The notes beneath the pieces were generated by a model. The model saw only the letters and a program-made list of their open reading frames with translations. It ran no database searches and was not told where the DNA came from. Positions 1 to 6,141 of a stretch of 10,115 nucleotides of DNA are shown here, piece after piece; positions within the stretch are counted from its first letter, which is position 1; each line of letters begins with the position of its first letter. The stretch covers positions 1-10,115 of the forward strand of contig JAJUHH010000072.1 of NCBI GenBank assembly GCA_029267975.1, read 5' to 3'. The stretch comes from Clostridiales bacterium (GTDB lineage Bacteria > Bacillota > Clostridia > Lachnospirales > Lachnospiraceae). Made by a program: the position numbers and the translations under genes.

Positions 1-431
1 ATGAGCAGGGGGTAGATCTGGTAATCGGCTCCCATCCCCATGTCATCCAGCCTGTAGAATGGATTGAGAAGGAAGCCGGACACCGTATGCTGGTTTACTA
101 CTCTCTTGGTAATTTTATATCCTACCAGAGGGAAGCCCCCCGCATGCTTGGTGCTATAGCCAGCGTAACAATAGTCCAGGATGAGAGCGGCACTTATATC
201 GATGACGCAGGTATTACACCCATTGTAACTCATTATGAGAACGGTCCCTCCGATTACAATTACGCTCTTTATAAACTGGCTGATTATACTCCTGAACTGG
301 CCAAAAAGCACGGGGTTGCCGATGTAGCCACCAAAGGCCCTCTGGATTATGATAAAACAGTTGAGCTGGCAAAAAGCGTGCTGGGAAGCTGGTATACCGA
401 AGACAGCAATGTCCTTCAAAGTGAAAATTAG
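1..431 (+). CDS. CapA family protein, C-terminal part (poly-gamma-glutamate/capsule-type metallophosphatase fold), 5'-truncated
   Basis: The reading frame enters from the left edge (first full codon at position 3) and stops with TAG at 429-431, so only about the last 142 residues are visible. The segment GVDLVIGSHPHVIQPVEW followed about 15 residues later by LVYYSLGNFISYQ is the hallmark end of the CapA/PGA_cap domain. The GSHPH histidines belong to the calcineurin-like metal site, and YSLGNF is the near-invariant closing motif. Family members are usually secreted or membrane-anchored and are associated with poly-gamma-glutamate or capsule synthesis, but many clostridial homologues have no proven substrate. 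The last 90 or so residues, after GNF, are a less conserved tail with no motif I recognise. The N-terminus, any signal peptide and the operon context are outside the window. The family call is secure and the precise role is not. Confidence 0.88.
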   Translation, partial: EQGVDLVIGSHPHVIQPVEWIEKEAGHRMLVYYSLGNFISYQREAPRMLGAIASVTIVQDESGTYIDDAGITPIVTHYENGPSDYNYALYKLADYTPELAKKHGVADVATKGPLDYDKTVELAKSVLGSWYTEDSNVLQSEN

Positions 432-466
432 ATAAAGAAAGCCTTATCAATCAGTCGATAGAATCA

Positions 467-522
467 AATAAGGTTGACTAAAAAGGTATATCCTGATGAT
501 ATACGTTTTAGTCAACCTTATT
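467..522. terminator. Long AT-rich hairpin, probable (bidirectional) terminator after the capA-like gene
   Basis: A 17-base arm at 467-483 (AATAAGGTTGACTAAAA) is a perfect inverted repeat of 506-522. A further 6-bp stem lies inside it (GTATAT 486-491 with ATATAC 499-504), separated by a small asymmetric bulge and closed by a 7-base loop. The structure starts 35 bases after the CapA stop codon. It lacks a clean T-run on the 3' side, so it is an atypical intrinsic terminator. It could also stop transcripts arriving on the minus strand from galE, which has no closer hairpin. Confidence 0.5.
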
Positions 523-785
523 CTATAATCTTCTACCCTCTCGCTTCCCAACTTCACCTCTGGATAATACCTTCTCCAGTACTAACCTTCTTAAGATTAT
601 CAAATTTTAGTGATATTGTCAACAGTCTTTCTAATTTTTTATGATATATATGTGACATTTTACTAATAAAATTTTTAAATAATTTCTAAAAAATCAAAAC
701 TTTTCGTCTATTCTACCAAATGTAGTTCTTTAGGACCAGTCGACATCAAGTAATAGTAGTACAAGTCATCTGATAAAACCCCTGC
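523..785. other. AT-rich intergenic stretch, no gene seen
   Basis: Between the palindrome and the galE stop codon lies a very AT-rich stretch, especially at about 590-720. I find no credible ribosome-binding-site-plus-ORF and no hairpin with a T-run that would be a dedicated galE terminator. Confidence 0.6.
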
Positions 786-1799
786 CTAGGAACGATACCC
801 CCTGGGATTTTTGCTCTGCCAGCGATAGGAATCTTCACACATTTTATCAATGCCCCGTTCTGCCTTCCAGCCAAGCTCAAGCTCCGCTTTTCTGGGATCT
901 GCATAGGAAACTGCAATATCACCGGGTCTTCTTGGGCCAATCACATAAGGAAGCTTTTTACCGCATGCCTTTTCATAATTATGAATAATCTCCAGAACAC
1001 TGTAGCCCACACCGGTACCAAGGTTATAGGTGACCAGGCCTGGCTGCTGCCGTAGCTTCTCAATTGCCTTCAGGTGCCCAATGGCCAGATCCACTACATG
1101 GATATAATCTCTGATTCCGGTTCCATCCGGGGTATCATAATCATTCCCATATACATTGATCTTATCGAGAATCCCTGTAGCAACCTTTGCTACATAAGGC
1201 ACCAGGTTGTTGGGGATTCCGCTTGGATCTTCTCCAATTTCTCCGCTTTCATGGGCCCCGATGGGATTAAAATATCTGAGAATCACCATGTTCCAGGAAG
1301 AATCTGACTGATACAGATCTCCTAGCATTTCTTCTATCATCAGTTTGGTGCGTCCATAGGGATTGGTTACGGATAAGGGTGAATCCTCGGTAATGGGTAC
1401 CTTCTGAGGGTCCCCATACACCGTTGCCGAAGAGGAGAATACCAGCTTCTTTACTCCGAACTCCTGCATTGCCTTCAATAAATGAAGGGTTCCGCTGATA
1501 TTATTCTCAAAGTATCGTAAAGGGATTTTGCAGGATTCTCCTACTGCTTTTAGGCCGGCAAAATGTATCACTGCCTCAATCTTTTCCTTCTGGAAGATCT
1601 CTCTGACACCCTCCTCATCAAGGAGATCTGTCTCATAAAAGGTAATGCTCTTCCCGGTAAGCTTCTCTACCCTGTGTACTGCTTCCACACTGGAATTACT
1701 CAGATTATCCAGTACAACCACTTCGTATCCGGCATTCAATAGCTCCACATTGGTATGGCTGGCAATATATCCGGCCCCTCCTGTCACTAAAATACTCAT
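786..1799 (-). CDS. galE: UDP-glucose 4-epimerase
   Basis: The 337-residue product is full length for GalE (about 338 in E. coli). It is a cytoplasmic extended short-chain dehydrogenase that interconverts UDP-glucose and UDP-galactose, using tightly bound NAD, in the Leloir pathway and for envelope sugar supply. The N-terminal Rossmann motif is GGAGYIAS (residues 7-14), with Ala in place of the usual last Gly. The catalytic Ser is in SSSATVYG (S124), and the Tyr-Lys pair is Y148/K152 in NPYGRTK. ILRYFNPIGAH (173-183) and GPRRPGD (288-294) are the sugar-nucleotide-binding blocks. The start is supported by a strong GAAAGGGGA ribosome binding site just upstream on the minus strand. The gene stands alone with no galK or galT beside it, so a role in cell-surface polysaccharide is as likely as galactose catabolism. 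Divergent from the CAP-protein gene. Confidence 0.97.
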   Translation of the reverse strand: MSILVTGGAGYIASHTNVELLNAGYEVVVLDNLSNSSVEAVHRVEKLTGKSITFYETDLLDEEGVREIFQKEKIEAVIHFAGLKAVGESCKIPLRYFENNISGTLHLLKAMQEFGVKKLVFSSSATVYGDPQKVPITEDSPLSVTNPYGRTKLMIEEMLGDLYQSDSSWNMVILRYFNPIGAHESGEIGEDPSGIPNNLVPYVAKVATGILDKINVYGNDYDTPDGTGIRDYIHVVDLAIGHLKAIEKLRQQPGLVTYNLGTGVGYSVLEIIHNYEKACGKKLPYVIGPRRPGDIAVSYADPRKAELELGWKAERGIDKMCEDSYRWQSKNPRGYRS

Positions 1800-1845
1800 A
1801 TATAATTCCCCTTTCTGATCGCACTATTGTACTTAGTTCGCTCGA

Positions 1846-1912
1846 TTATGATTATAACCATCTTTCCTGGAAGCGCTATCCTACGTCTAAAATATATTGT
1901 TATGATTATAAC
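1846..1912. repeat. Pair of 13-base direct repeats (TTATGATTATAAC) upstream of galE
   Basis: TTATGATTATAAC occurs at 1846-1858 and again at 1900-1912, 54 bases apart. Each copy is itself a short inverted repeat (TTAT-GATT-ATAA). The second copy overlaps the candidate galE -10 element and the first lies just downstream of it, so they could be paired operator half-sites. They could also be chance similarity in AT-rich DNA. Confidence 0.4.
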
Positions 1913-1932
1913 ATACTTTTTCTAATTGAAAA
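1905..1932 (-). promoter_or_regulatory. Candidate galE promoter (extended -10)
   Basis: On the minus strand, TATAAT (1910-1905) is preceded by TGT, giving the extended -10 form TGTTATAAT. A TTTTCA hexamer (1932-1927, 4 of 6 to TTGACA) lies 16 bases upstream. It would give an untranslated leader of about 100 bases. A second TATAAT on the same strand at 1856-1851 has no matching -35 or TG, so I prefer the first. Confidence 0.42.
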
Positions 1933-2004
1933 CTTAAAATGTAAACTTTGGTATTATTTTACTTATTTACCAGTATTCCTGTAATTCCCTTCTCCATAGG
2001 CCGA

Positions 2005-2013
2005 TGCTAGAAT
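2005..2013 (+). promoter_or_regulatory. Candidate extended -10 promoter for the CAP-protein gene
   Basis: TGCTAGAAT matches an extended -10 (TGn plus TAGAAT, 5 of 6). The -35 position 17 bases upstream (TTCCCT) is poor. Transcription would begin about 55 bases before the start codon. Weak evidence; no better candidate was seen in the divergent region. Confidence 0.3.
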
Positions 2014-2073
2014 CATTGTAAATACATTAGCTCCAGCAGCAGTCAACCCACCCATGATACGAGGACTCTTTCC

Positions 2074-3054
2074 ATGAAAAAAATACGATCCCATCACTTA
2101 GCTCCCTATCTGATTACTGTTTTGCTTATGAGTTTCATCTATCTTCTTGGTTTACTTCCCTACTATAAGGAGGAACCTGCACAAACTGCATTTACACAAG
2201 ACTCCTTACCCCAATCGCCTACACCTGTACCGGAGCAAAGCGACAAGCTTACTGAGCTGACCCTATATGTTCGTGATTCTTCCATCACCCCAGGGGAAAG
2301 CGCACAGACAGTAATTGATAAATTTGGTGTGCCTGGACGTATTGACAGGACGGAATACGGCTTTGATTATTATATCTATAATAACGACTATAGCCGCATG
2401 GCTCTCATTGCTGTGCAGGAGGATATCGTGATTGGCTACTACACTGATTCCAGTGATCTTAATTATCAGGGCATCCACTACGGGGATTCCCTGGAACAGG
2501 TGAATCAGGCCTTGAAGAAGCAATTTCAACTATCCGAGGTTATTACATATATCAAGGGGACGAATACCATTCATATATTTATGGACACACTGGAGACAAA
2601 GACCGTGACCGGTATCTATGTTCTTCCGTCAGATGTGACTCCGGGCAAATATTCCACAGAGATTATAAGAGGCATTGAGTCCTTGCTTTATGATCTGACC
2701 AACGCTGTCCGGGCTCACAATAAGCTTGGGCCCCTGTCCTGGTCCTCCTCCGCTTCTTCCGCTGCAAGAAAACACAGTGCTTCCATGTCTGCAGGCAACT
2801 ATCTCTCCCATACCGACCCGGAGCGAAGATCTCCCGGAGGTCGTTTGATTGCAGAAGGGATTGGCTATGAGAAATGTGGGGAAAATATCATTGCAGGCTA
2901 TGACGATGCGATCCTGGCCATTCATCATCTGTATAACTCCAAAACTCAGCGCAAGAACCTGCTAAGTAAAACCTATCGCTATACCGGCGACGGATTTTCC
3001 TATCATAAGGACAGCCAATATAAAACCTATATTACCCAGAATTTTTACCGATAA
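2074..3054 (+). CDS. Membrane-anchored CAP (SCP/PR-1) domain protein with CAP-associated N-terminal domain
   Basis: The 326-residue protein has a basic start and one hydrophobic segment (residues about 11-30), which looks like a signal anchor. A Pro/Thr/Gln-rich linker (34-57) follows, so the rest is probably extracytoplasmic. Residues about 68-190 resemble the CAP-associated domain found in Bacillus YlbC-type proteins, with the pattern ITPGESAQTVIDKFGVPGR and a second copy-like stretch around YQGIHYGDSLEQVNQAL. Residues about 206-325 form a CAP domain: NAVRAHNKLGPLSWS, ARKHSASMSAGNYLSHTDP and CGENIIAG are all recognisable. The usual SPGHR-N-I-L block reads SKTQRKNLL, so the conserved His is Gln (Q292) and the preceding Trp is lost. 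No function is established for most bacterial CAP proteins. GAGG at 2061-2064 lies 9 bases before the ATG. An 80-base gap separates it from the next gene, which appears to have its own promoter. Confidence 0.85.
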   Translation: MKKIRSHHLAPYLITVLLMSFIYLLGLLPYYKEEPAQTAFTQDSLPQSPTPVPEQSDKLTELTLYVRDSSITPGESAQTVIDKFGVPGRIDRTEYGFDYYIYNNDYSRMALIAVQEDIVIGYYTDSSDLNYQGIHYGDSLEQVNQALKKQFQLSEVITYIKGTNTIHIFMDTLETKTVTGIYVLPSDVTPGKYSTEIIRGIESLLYDLTNAVRAHNKLGPLSWSSSASSAARKHSASMSAGNYLSHTDPERRSPGGRLIAEGIGYEKCGENIIAGYDDAILAIHHLYNSKTQRKNLLSKTYRYTGDGFSYHKDSQYKTYITQNFYR

Positions 3055-3070
3055 GCTATTGCATTCCCCC

Positions 3071-3099
3071 ATGAAATGGGATATTCTAGCTAATATAAT
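3071..3099 (+). promoter_or_regulatory. Candidate sigma-A promoter for the nuclease-like/S1 gene pair
   Basis: A perfect TATAAT (3094-3099) lies 17 bases downstream of ATGAAA (3071-3076, 4 of 6 to TTGACA). It sits in the gap after the CAP gene and about 36 bases before the next start codon, just ahead of its ribosome binding site. Confidence 0.5.
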
Positions 3100-3134
3100 C
3101 AAATATCAGACCGGCAAGGATGTGAGAAATAGCC

Positions 3135-3887
3135 ATGGACAAGCAGCTCTTTTTACAGGCCTGCAATGAAGTAATCAGCCAACAGCCGGGACTTAACGGA
3201 ATCGGAACCTTAGGAGAAAAAACCGTTCATTCGGTCTTAAAATGTTATCTTTCACCGGAGCACCTCAACCATGAAGTCAGGGTTGGGGGCTTTGTTGCAG
3301 ATATCTGCACGGGGAAAGAGATTATTGAGATACAGACCCGCAGCTTTGACAGGCTTCGCAGGAAGCTTTCCTCCTTCTTAACCTTTGCTCCCGTTACCGT
3401 GGTATATCCTATCCACAGCACCAAATGGATTCGTTGGATTAATCCACAGACTGGGGAAATCAGTCCACCAAGAAAATCACCCAAAGGCGGTTCACCCTAC
3501 AGTATATTTCCGGAGCTTTACAAGATTAAGAACTATCTGCCGGATCCTAACCTTAGCTTCAAGATCATTATGATGGATTTGGAGGAATATCGGATCTTGG
3601 ATGGCTGGAGTCAGGATAAAAAGAAGGGTTCTACCAAAAGCGACCGCATTCCCACAGGACTGGTGAAGGAAATCATTATCGGAGGAAAAGAAGGTTATGC
3701 CTGCTTGATACCGGATACCCTTGAAGCTGAATTTACGGCTAAGGATTACAAGCTTGCTTCCGGTATCCCCCTGAAGGTTGCCCAGACTGCCCTGCATGTA
3801 CTGCATTACGTAGGTGCCGTTGAGCGCATCGGAAAGAAAGGGAATTCCTTTATTTATAGAAAAATTGGAGGTAATAATCATGAGTGA
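3135..3887 (+). CDS. Unrecognised protein: restriction-endonuclease-like (D-X8-E-X-Q) N-terminal domain plus probable winged helix
   Basis: I do not recognise this 250-residue family by name. The N-terminal part has the layout of a PD-(D/E)XK nuclease core. A helix with a conserved-looking Glu (GEKTVHSVLKCYL, E28) is followed by a strand ending in Asp (VGGFVADI, D56) and a second strand EIIEIQT. This gives D56-X8-E65-X-Q67, where Gln takes the place of the usual Lys, as in BglII. Basic residues follow (SFDRLRRKLSSF). Residues about 170-245 look like a winged helix: three short helices ending KVAQTALHVLHYVGAV, then a basic wing RIGKKGNSFIYRK. No signal peptide or membrane segment. The ATG follows AAGGATGTGAG (3116-3126). 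The stop overlaps the start of the S1 gene by 8 bases (ATGAGTGA), so the two are co-transcribed and likely translationally coupled. A nucleic-acid role is inferred and catalysis is unproven. Confidence 0.72.
   Translation: MDKQLFLQACNEVISQQPGLNGIGTLGEKTVHSVLKCYLSPEHLNHEVRVGGFVADICTGKEIIEIQTRSFDRLRRKLSSFLTFAPVTVVYPIHSTKWIRWINPQTGEISPPRKSPKGGSPYSIFPELYKIKNYLPDPNLSFKIIMMDLEEYRILDGWSQDKKKGSTKSDRIPTGLVKEIIIGGKEGYACLIPDTLEAEFTAKDYKLASGIPLKVAQTALHVLHYVGAVERIGKKGNSFIYRKIGGNNHE
3867..3871 (+). promoter_or_regulatory. Ribosome binding site fixing the S1-protein start
   Basis: GGAGG sits 8 bases before the ATG at 3880. This decides in favour of 3880 over an in-frame upstream ATG at 3814, which would lie inside the preceding gene, has no comparable site, and would add 22 residues unlike any S1 protein. 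Confidence 0.85.
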
Positions 3888-4848
3888 AGAAAACAAAGAA
3901 TTAAATGAAACAGGAGCAGAGGAAGTAGTGCCTGAGGCAGAGCCCATTCCTTCCATGGATGAGTTTAAAGAGGAGATTGCCCGGTCCTTTAAGAAAATTA
4001 AAGAGGGCGATATTATAAAGGGAACTGTAATTGGCATTTCTGAAACTGAGGTCACTCTGGATCTGGGCTATTACACCGAGGGTATTATTAAGTTGGACGA
4101 GCTCAGCAACGATCCCTCCTTCTCCATCAAGGCAGATGTCACCATGGGCGAGGAGATATCAGCCATGGTTATCCGTGAGGATGACGGCCAGGGGAACATC
4201 CTTCTTTCCAGAAAGCGTGCGGACGACATTCTATCCTGGGATAAGCTAAAGGAGGCAATGGAGCAAAGGACCGTTCTTCGGGTAAAAATTGCCCAGGCAG
4301 TAAATGCCGGTGTTGTAGCATATTTATATGGTGTTCGCGCCTTTATCCCTGCTTCACAGCTCTCCCTGACCTATGTGGAACATCCGGAAGACTGGGTTGG
4401 AAAAGAAATCGATGTCATTGTTATCACTGCGTCTCCTGAGGATAAGAAGCTGGTTTTATCCGGCAAGGAAGTGGAAAGAGACCTGGAGCAGAAGGAGAAG
4501 AAAAGTAAAATCTCCCGTCTGCAGACCGGAATTGTCACCACCGGTACTGTGGAGAAGATCGCTCCTTACGGCGCTTTCGTTAATATTGGGGAAGGTCTGA
4601 CAGGACTGGTTCATATCTCCCAGATCTGCGGCAGAAGAATCAAGTCCCCCAATGAAGTAATCAAAGAGGGCCAGACCGTTACCGTTAAGATTCTGGAGGT
4701 AAAGGACGGTAAGATCAGCTTAAGTATGAAGGCTGTAGAGGAAAAGGAAGAAGTTGTGGAGGAAGTAGAGGAGGTTCCTTCCACCTATTCCACCGGAGAG
4801 GAAGCAACCACCGGCCTTGCGGCATTACTAAAGAATATAAAGCTGTAA
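3880..4848 (+). CDS. S1 RNA-binding domain protein (ribosomal protein S1-like, three S1 repeats)
   Basis: The product is 322 residues. After an acidic N-terminal tail (1-30), three S1/OB-fold repeats follow. Repeat 1 is about 43-113 (GDIIKGTVIGISETEVTLDLG to NILLSRKRA). Repeat 2 is about 129-197 (the more divergent type, with VRAFIPASQLS). Repeat 3 is about 215-285 (GIVTTGTVEKIAPYGAFVNIG, GLVHISQI, ISLSMKA), the most canonical and the likely main RNA-binding unit. A Glu/Val-rich acidic linker (286-300) and a short C-terminal helix end the protein. S1 proteins bind single-stranded mRNA at the 30S subunit or act as translation and RNA-decay factors. Clostridial forms often have three or four repeats, shorter than the six of E. 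coli, and are sometimes fused to IspH; this one is free-standing. It is coupled to the upstream gene by an 8-base overlap. Whether it is the main rpsA product cannot be told from the window. Confidence 0.9.
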   Translation: MSEENKELNETGAEEVVPEAEPIPSMDEFKEEIARSFKKIKEGDIIKGTVIGISETEVTLDLGYYTEGIIKLDELSNDPSFSIKADVTMGEEISAMVIREDDGQGNILLSRKRADDILSWDKLKEAMEQRTVLRVKIAQAVNAGVVAYLYGVRAFIPASQLSLTYVEHPEDWVGKEIDVIVITASPEDKKLVLSGKEVERDLEQKEKKSKISRLQTGIVTTGTVEKIAPYGAFVNIGEGLTGLVHISQICGRRIKSPNEVIKEGQTVTVKILEVKDGKISLSMKAVEEKEEVVEEVEEVPSTYSTGEEATTGLAALLKNIKL

Positions 4849-4860
4849 CAAGTTAGCAAT

Positions 4861-4906
4861 AAGGCTGTAAGTACGGCCTGTCTTCGGACAGCGTATTTAC
4901 AGCCTT
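4861..4906. terminator. Strong convergent terminator hairpin with cUUCGg tetraloop
   Basis: AAGGCTGTAAGTACG (4861-4875) pairs with 4892-4906 with one G-T wobble. After a 2-base bulge the stem continues as CTGTC (4878-4882) with GACAG (4887-4891), capped by TTCG. That is about 20 base pairs with the exceptionally stable C(UUCG)G loop. It lies 12 bases after the S1 stop and before the 3' end of the convergent relQ-like gene, so it probably serves both directions. The U-tract is poor on each side. Confidence 0.78.
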
Positions 4907-4953
4907 CCTATTAATTTGCTATATTCTTTCTACCTCTATTTAGAATTTCTACC

Positions 4954-5757
4954 TTAATTCAGAAATCCAAATAAAATTCTTTTTTTCTTATCTTTACCTG
5001 TTTTTTCTTCCTGCTCCGGAGCCTTGTCCTGCGCTTGCTCCTGCTCATCTTCTATGATCTTGCCGAAGCTCTCAGCCACAACGTCCTTATAAGTGGTAAT
5101 CAGCTCTTGTTCATAACTGCCGATGCGGTCCTGACTGAAGCTCTTGATCTCTTCATTTAAGGAAAGCATCTTCTGATCCAGATAGGCTACAATTTCTGAG
5201 CATTCCTTTAGCTCCTTGCGTATATGCTCGGGTGCATTTCCCTCAAACTTATAATAGATCTTATGCTCAAGGCTTGCCCAGAAGTCCATGGCAATGGTTC
5301 GAATTTGAATCTCTACTTTGGTATCCACGGTCCGATCCGTCAGAAAGACCGGAATGGAGATTATCATGTGGTAACTGGTATAGCCGTTACTCTTAGGGCA
5401 CATAATGTAATCCTTTACCTTTAATACCTTGATATCACTCTGTTTGGAGATCAGGTCTGCAATTCGATAAATATCAGAAGTAAAGGAACAGATAATTCGT
5501 ATTCCTGCCACATCATTCACATATTTAATGATGTTATCCACGGTAAGCTCTCTACCGTTATGACGAAGTTTTTTCGCAATACTTTGCGGAGTTTTCAATC
5601 TTGACTTAATATGCTCTATGGGATTATATTGATTAGCCAGCTTAAATTCATTGTTCAGTATCTCTAACTTCGTATTTACCTGCTTTAAAGCGGCATCGTA
5701 CAGAAGCAGAGCGTTACTCCACTCCTCCGCTTCATCGTAAAACATGGGGAGATCCAT
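4954..5757 (-). CDS. relQ: Small alarmone synthetase, RelQ/YjbM type ((p)ppGpp synthetase, GTP pyrophosphokinase)
   Basis: This 267-residue cytoplasmic enzyme has only the RelA/SpoT synthetase domain. No HD hydrolase or TGS/ACT domain is present. It transfers pyrophosphate from ATP to GTP or GDP to make the stringent-response alarmone. Family motifs in order are: NPIEHIKSRLKTPQSIAKKL (45-64, substrate-binding basic helix); NDVAGIRIICSF (81-92, with D82 the expected Mg ligand); KSNGYTSYHMII (122-133, guanosine-stacking Tyr); and VEIQIRTIAMDFWASLEHKIYYK (148-170, with E149 the catalytic-site Glu). The PEHIRKEL helix after this is where RelQ enzymes tetramerise. The body up to about residue 208 matches Bacillus RelQ in length and order. 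Residues about 209-267 are an additional charged, Glu/Lys/Gln-rich tail ending in a short hydrophobic patch. CAAAGG upstream is a modest ribosome binding site. Expression is monocistronic, convergent with the S1 gene. Confidence 0.93.
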   Translation of the reverse strand: MDLPMFYDEAEEWSNALLLYDAALKQVNTKLEILNNEFKLANQYNPIEHIKSRLKTPQSIAKKLRHNGRELTVDNIIKYVNDVAGIRIICSFTSDIYRIADLISKQSDIKVLKVKDYIMCPKSNGYTSYHMIISIPVFLTDRTVDTKVEIQIRTIAMDFWASLEHKIYYKFEGNAPEHIRKELKECSEIVAYLDQKMLSLNEEIKSFSQDRIGSYEQELITTYKDVVAESFGKIIEDEQEQAQDKAPEQEEKTGKDKKKRILFGFLN

Positions 5758-6077
5758 TTCATCACAACCTTTGTAATATATTTATGTCATTCTTACAAGC
5801 TGAATTATTTCGGTCATTCCTCTTGTTTTATGCTCGTTCATAATTTGTTCATTTTTACTCATTCGAAAATTTACACCATGGGCCTATACAAGCTTTATGG
5901 TCTTTGGCTACTGATACCGTAACTTTTGCTCATCAAATTCAGTATAGCATAGAAATATGAACAATCTTTGAAGATTCCAAATCTTAATAAAAAATTAATG
6001 AATCGTAGCTTTTGTATATATTTTTGGTACGAATTAATTACTTTCCTTAAGTTTCTTCAAAAATTTTTAAAAATGTA
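5758..6077. other. AT-rich divergent intergenic region between relQ and the exporter leader promoter
   Basis: No convincing gene is seen. On the minus strand a 26-codon ORF (5862-5782, beginning MSKNEQIMNE) lies just upstream of relQ but has no good ribosome binding site. An inverted repeat AATCTT-TG-AAGATT lies at 5963-5976 and could be an operator or chance. The stretch from about 5976 to 6077 is extremely AT-rich with A-tracts, which may act as an UP element or curved DNA for the downstream promoter. Confidence 0.5.
5941..5949 (-). promoter_or_regulatory. Candidate extended -10 element for relQ
   Basis: Reading the minus strand, TGCTATACT fits TGn plus TATACT (5 of 6 to TATAAT). No good -35 hexamer lies at the right distance. 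The implied leader is about 180 bases and would include the 26-codon ORF at 5862-5782. Confidence 0.3.
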
Positions 6078-6107
6078 TTGACAATACAAGCAATTCATAG
6101 CTATAAT
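6078..6107 (+). promoter_or_regulatory. Consensus sigma-A promoter of the ABC exporter leader
   Basis: TTGACA (6078-6083) and TATAAT (6102-6107) are both perfect hexamers with an 18-base spacer, preceded by A/T tracts. Transcription should start near 6114, giving a leader RNA of about 430 bases ahead of the first transporter gene. Such a strong promoter placed before a terminator fits constitutive initiation with control by premature termination. Confidence 0.88.
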
Positions 6108-6141
6108 GTTGGCAGACTATTACAGAAAGTGAGGTAAACAC

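Noticed and set aside
1074..1307. Plus-strand ORF opposite galE
   Set aside because: It is the antisense shadow of a fully conserved galE reading frame, with no ribosome binding site.
3068..3080. CCCAT-GAA-ATGGG hairpin after the CAP gene as a terminator
   Set aside because: The stem is only 5 bp with a 3-base loop and no T-run, and it overlaps a better promoter candidate.
3814..3879. N-terminal extension of the S1 protein from an upstream in-frame ATG
   Set aside because: It lies inside the preceding gene, has no ribosome binding site and adds non-S1-like residues, whereas GGAGG fits the ATG at 3880.
3492..4055. 187-codon minus-strand ORF across the nuclease-like and S1 genes
   Set aside because: It runs antisense to two well-supported genes, is Ser/Ile-rich as expected of a shadow frame, and has no recognisable motif.
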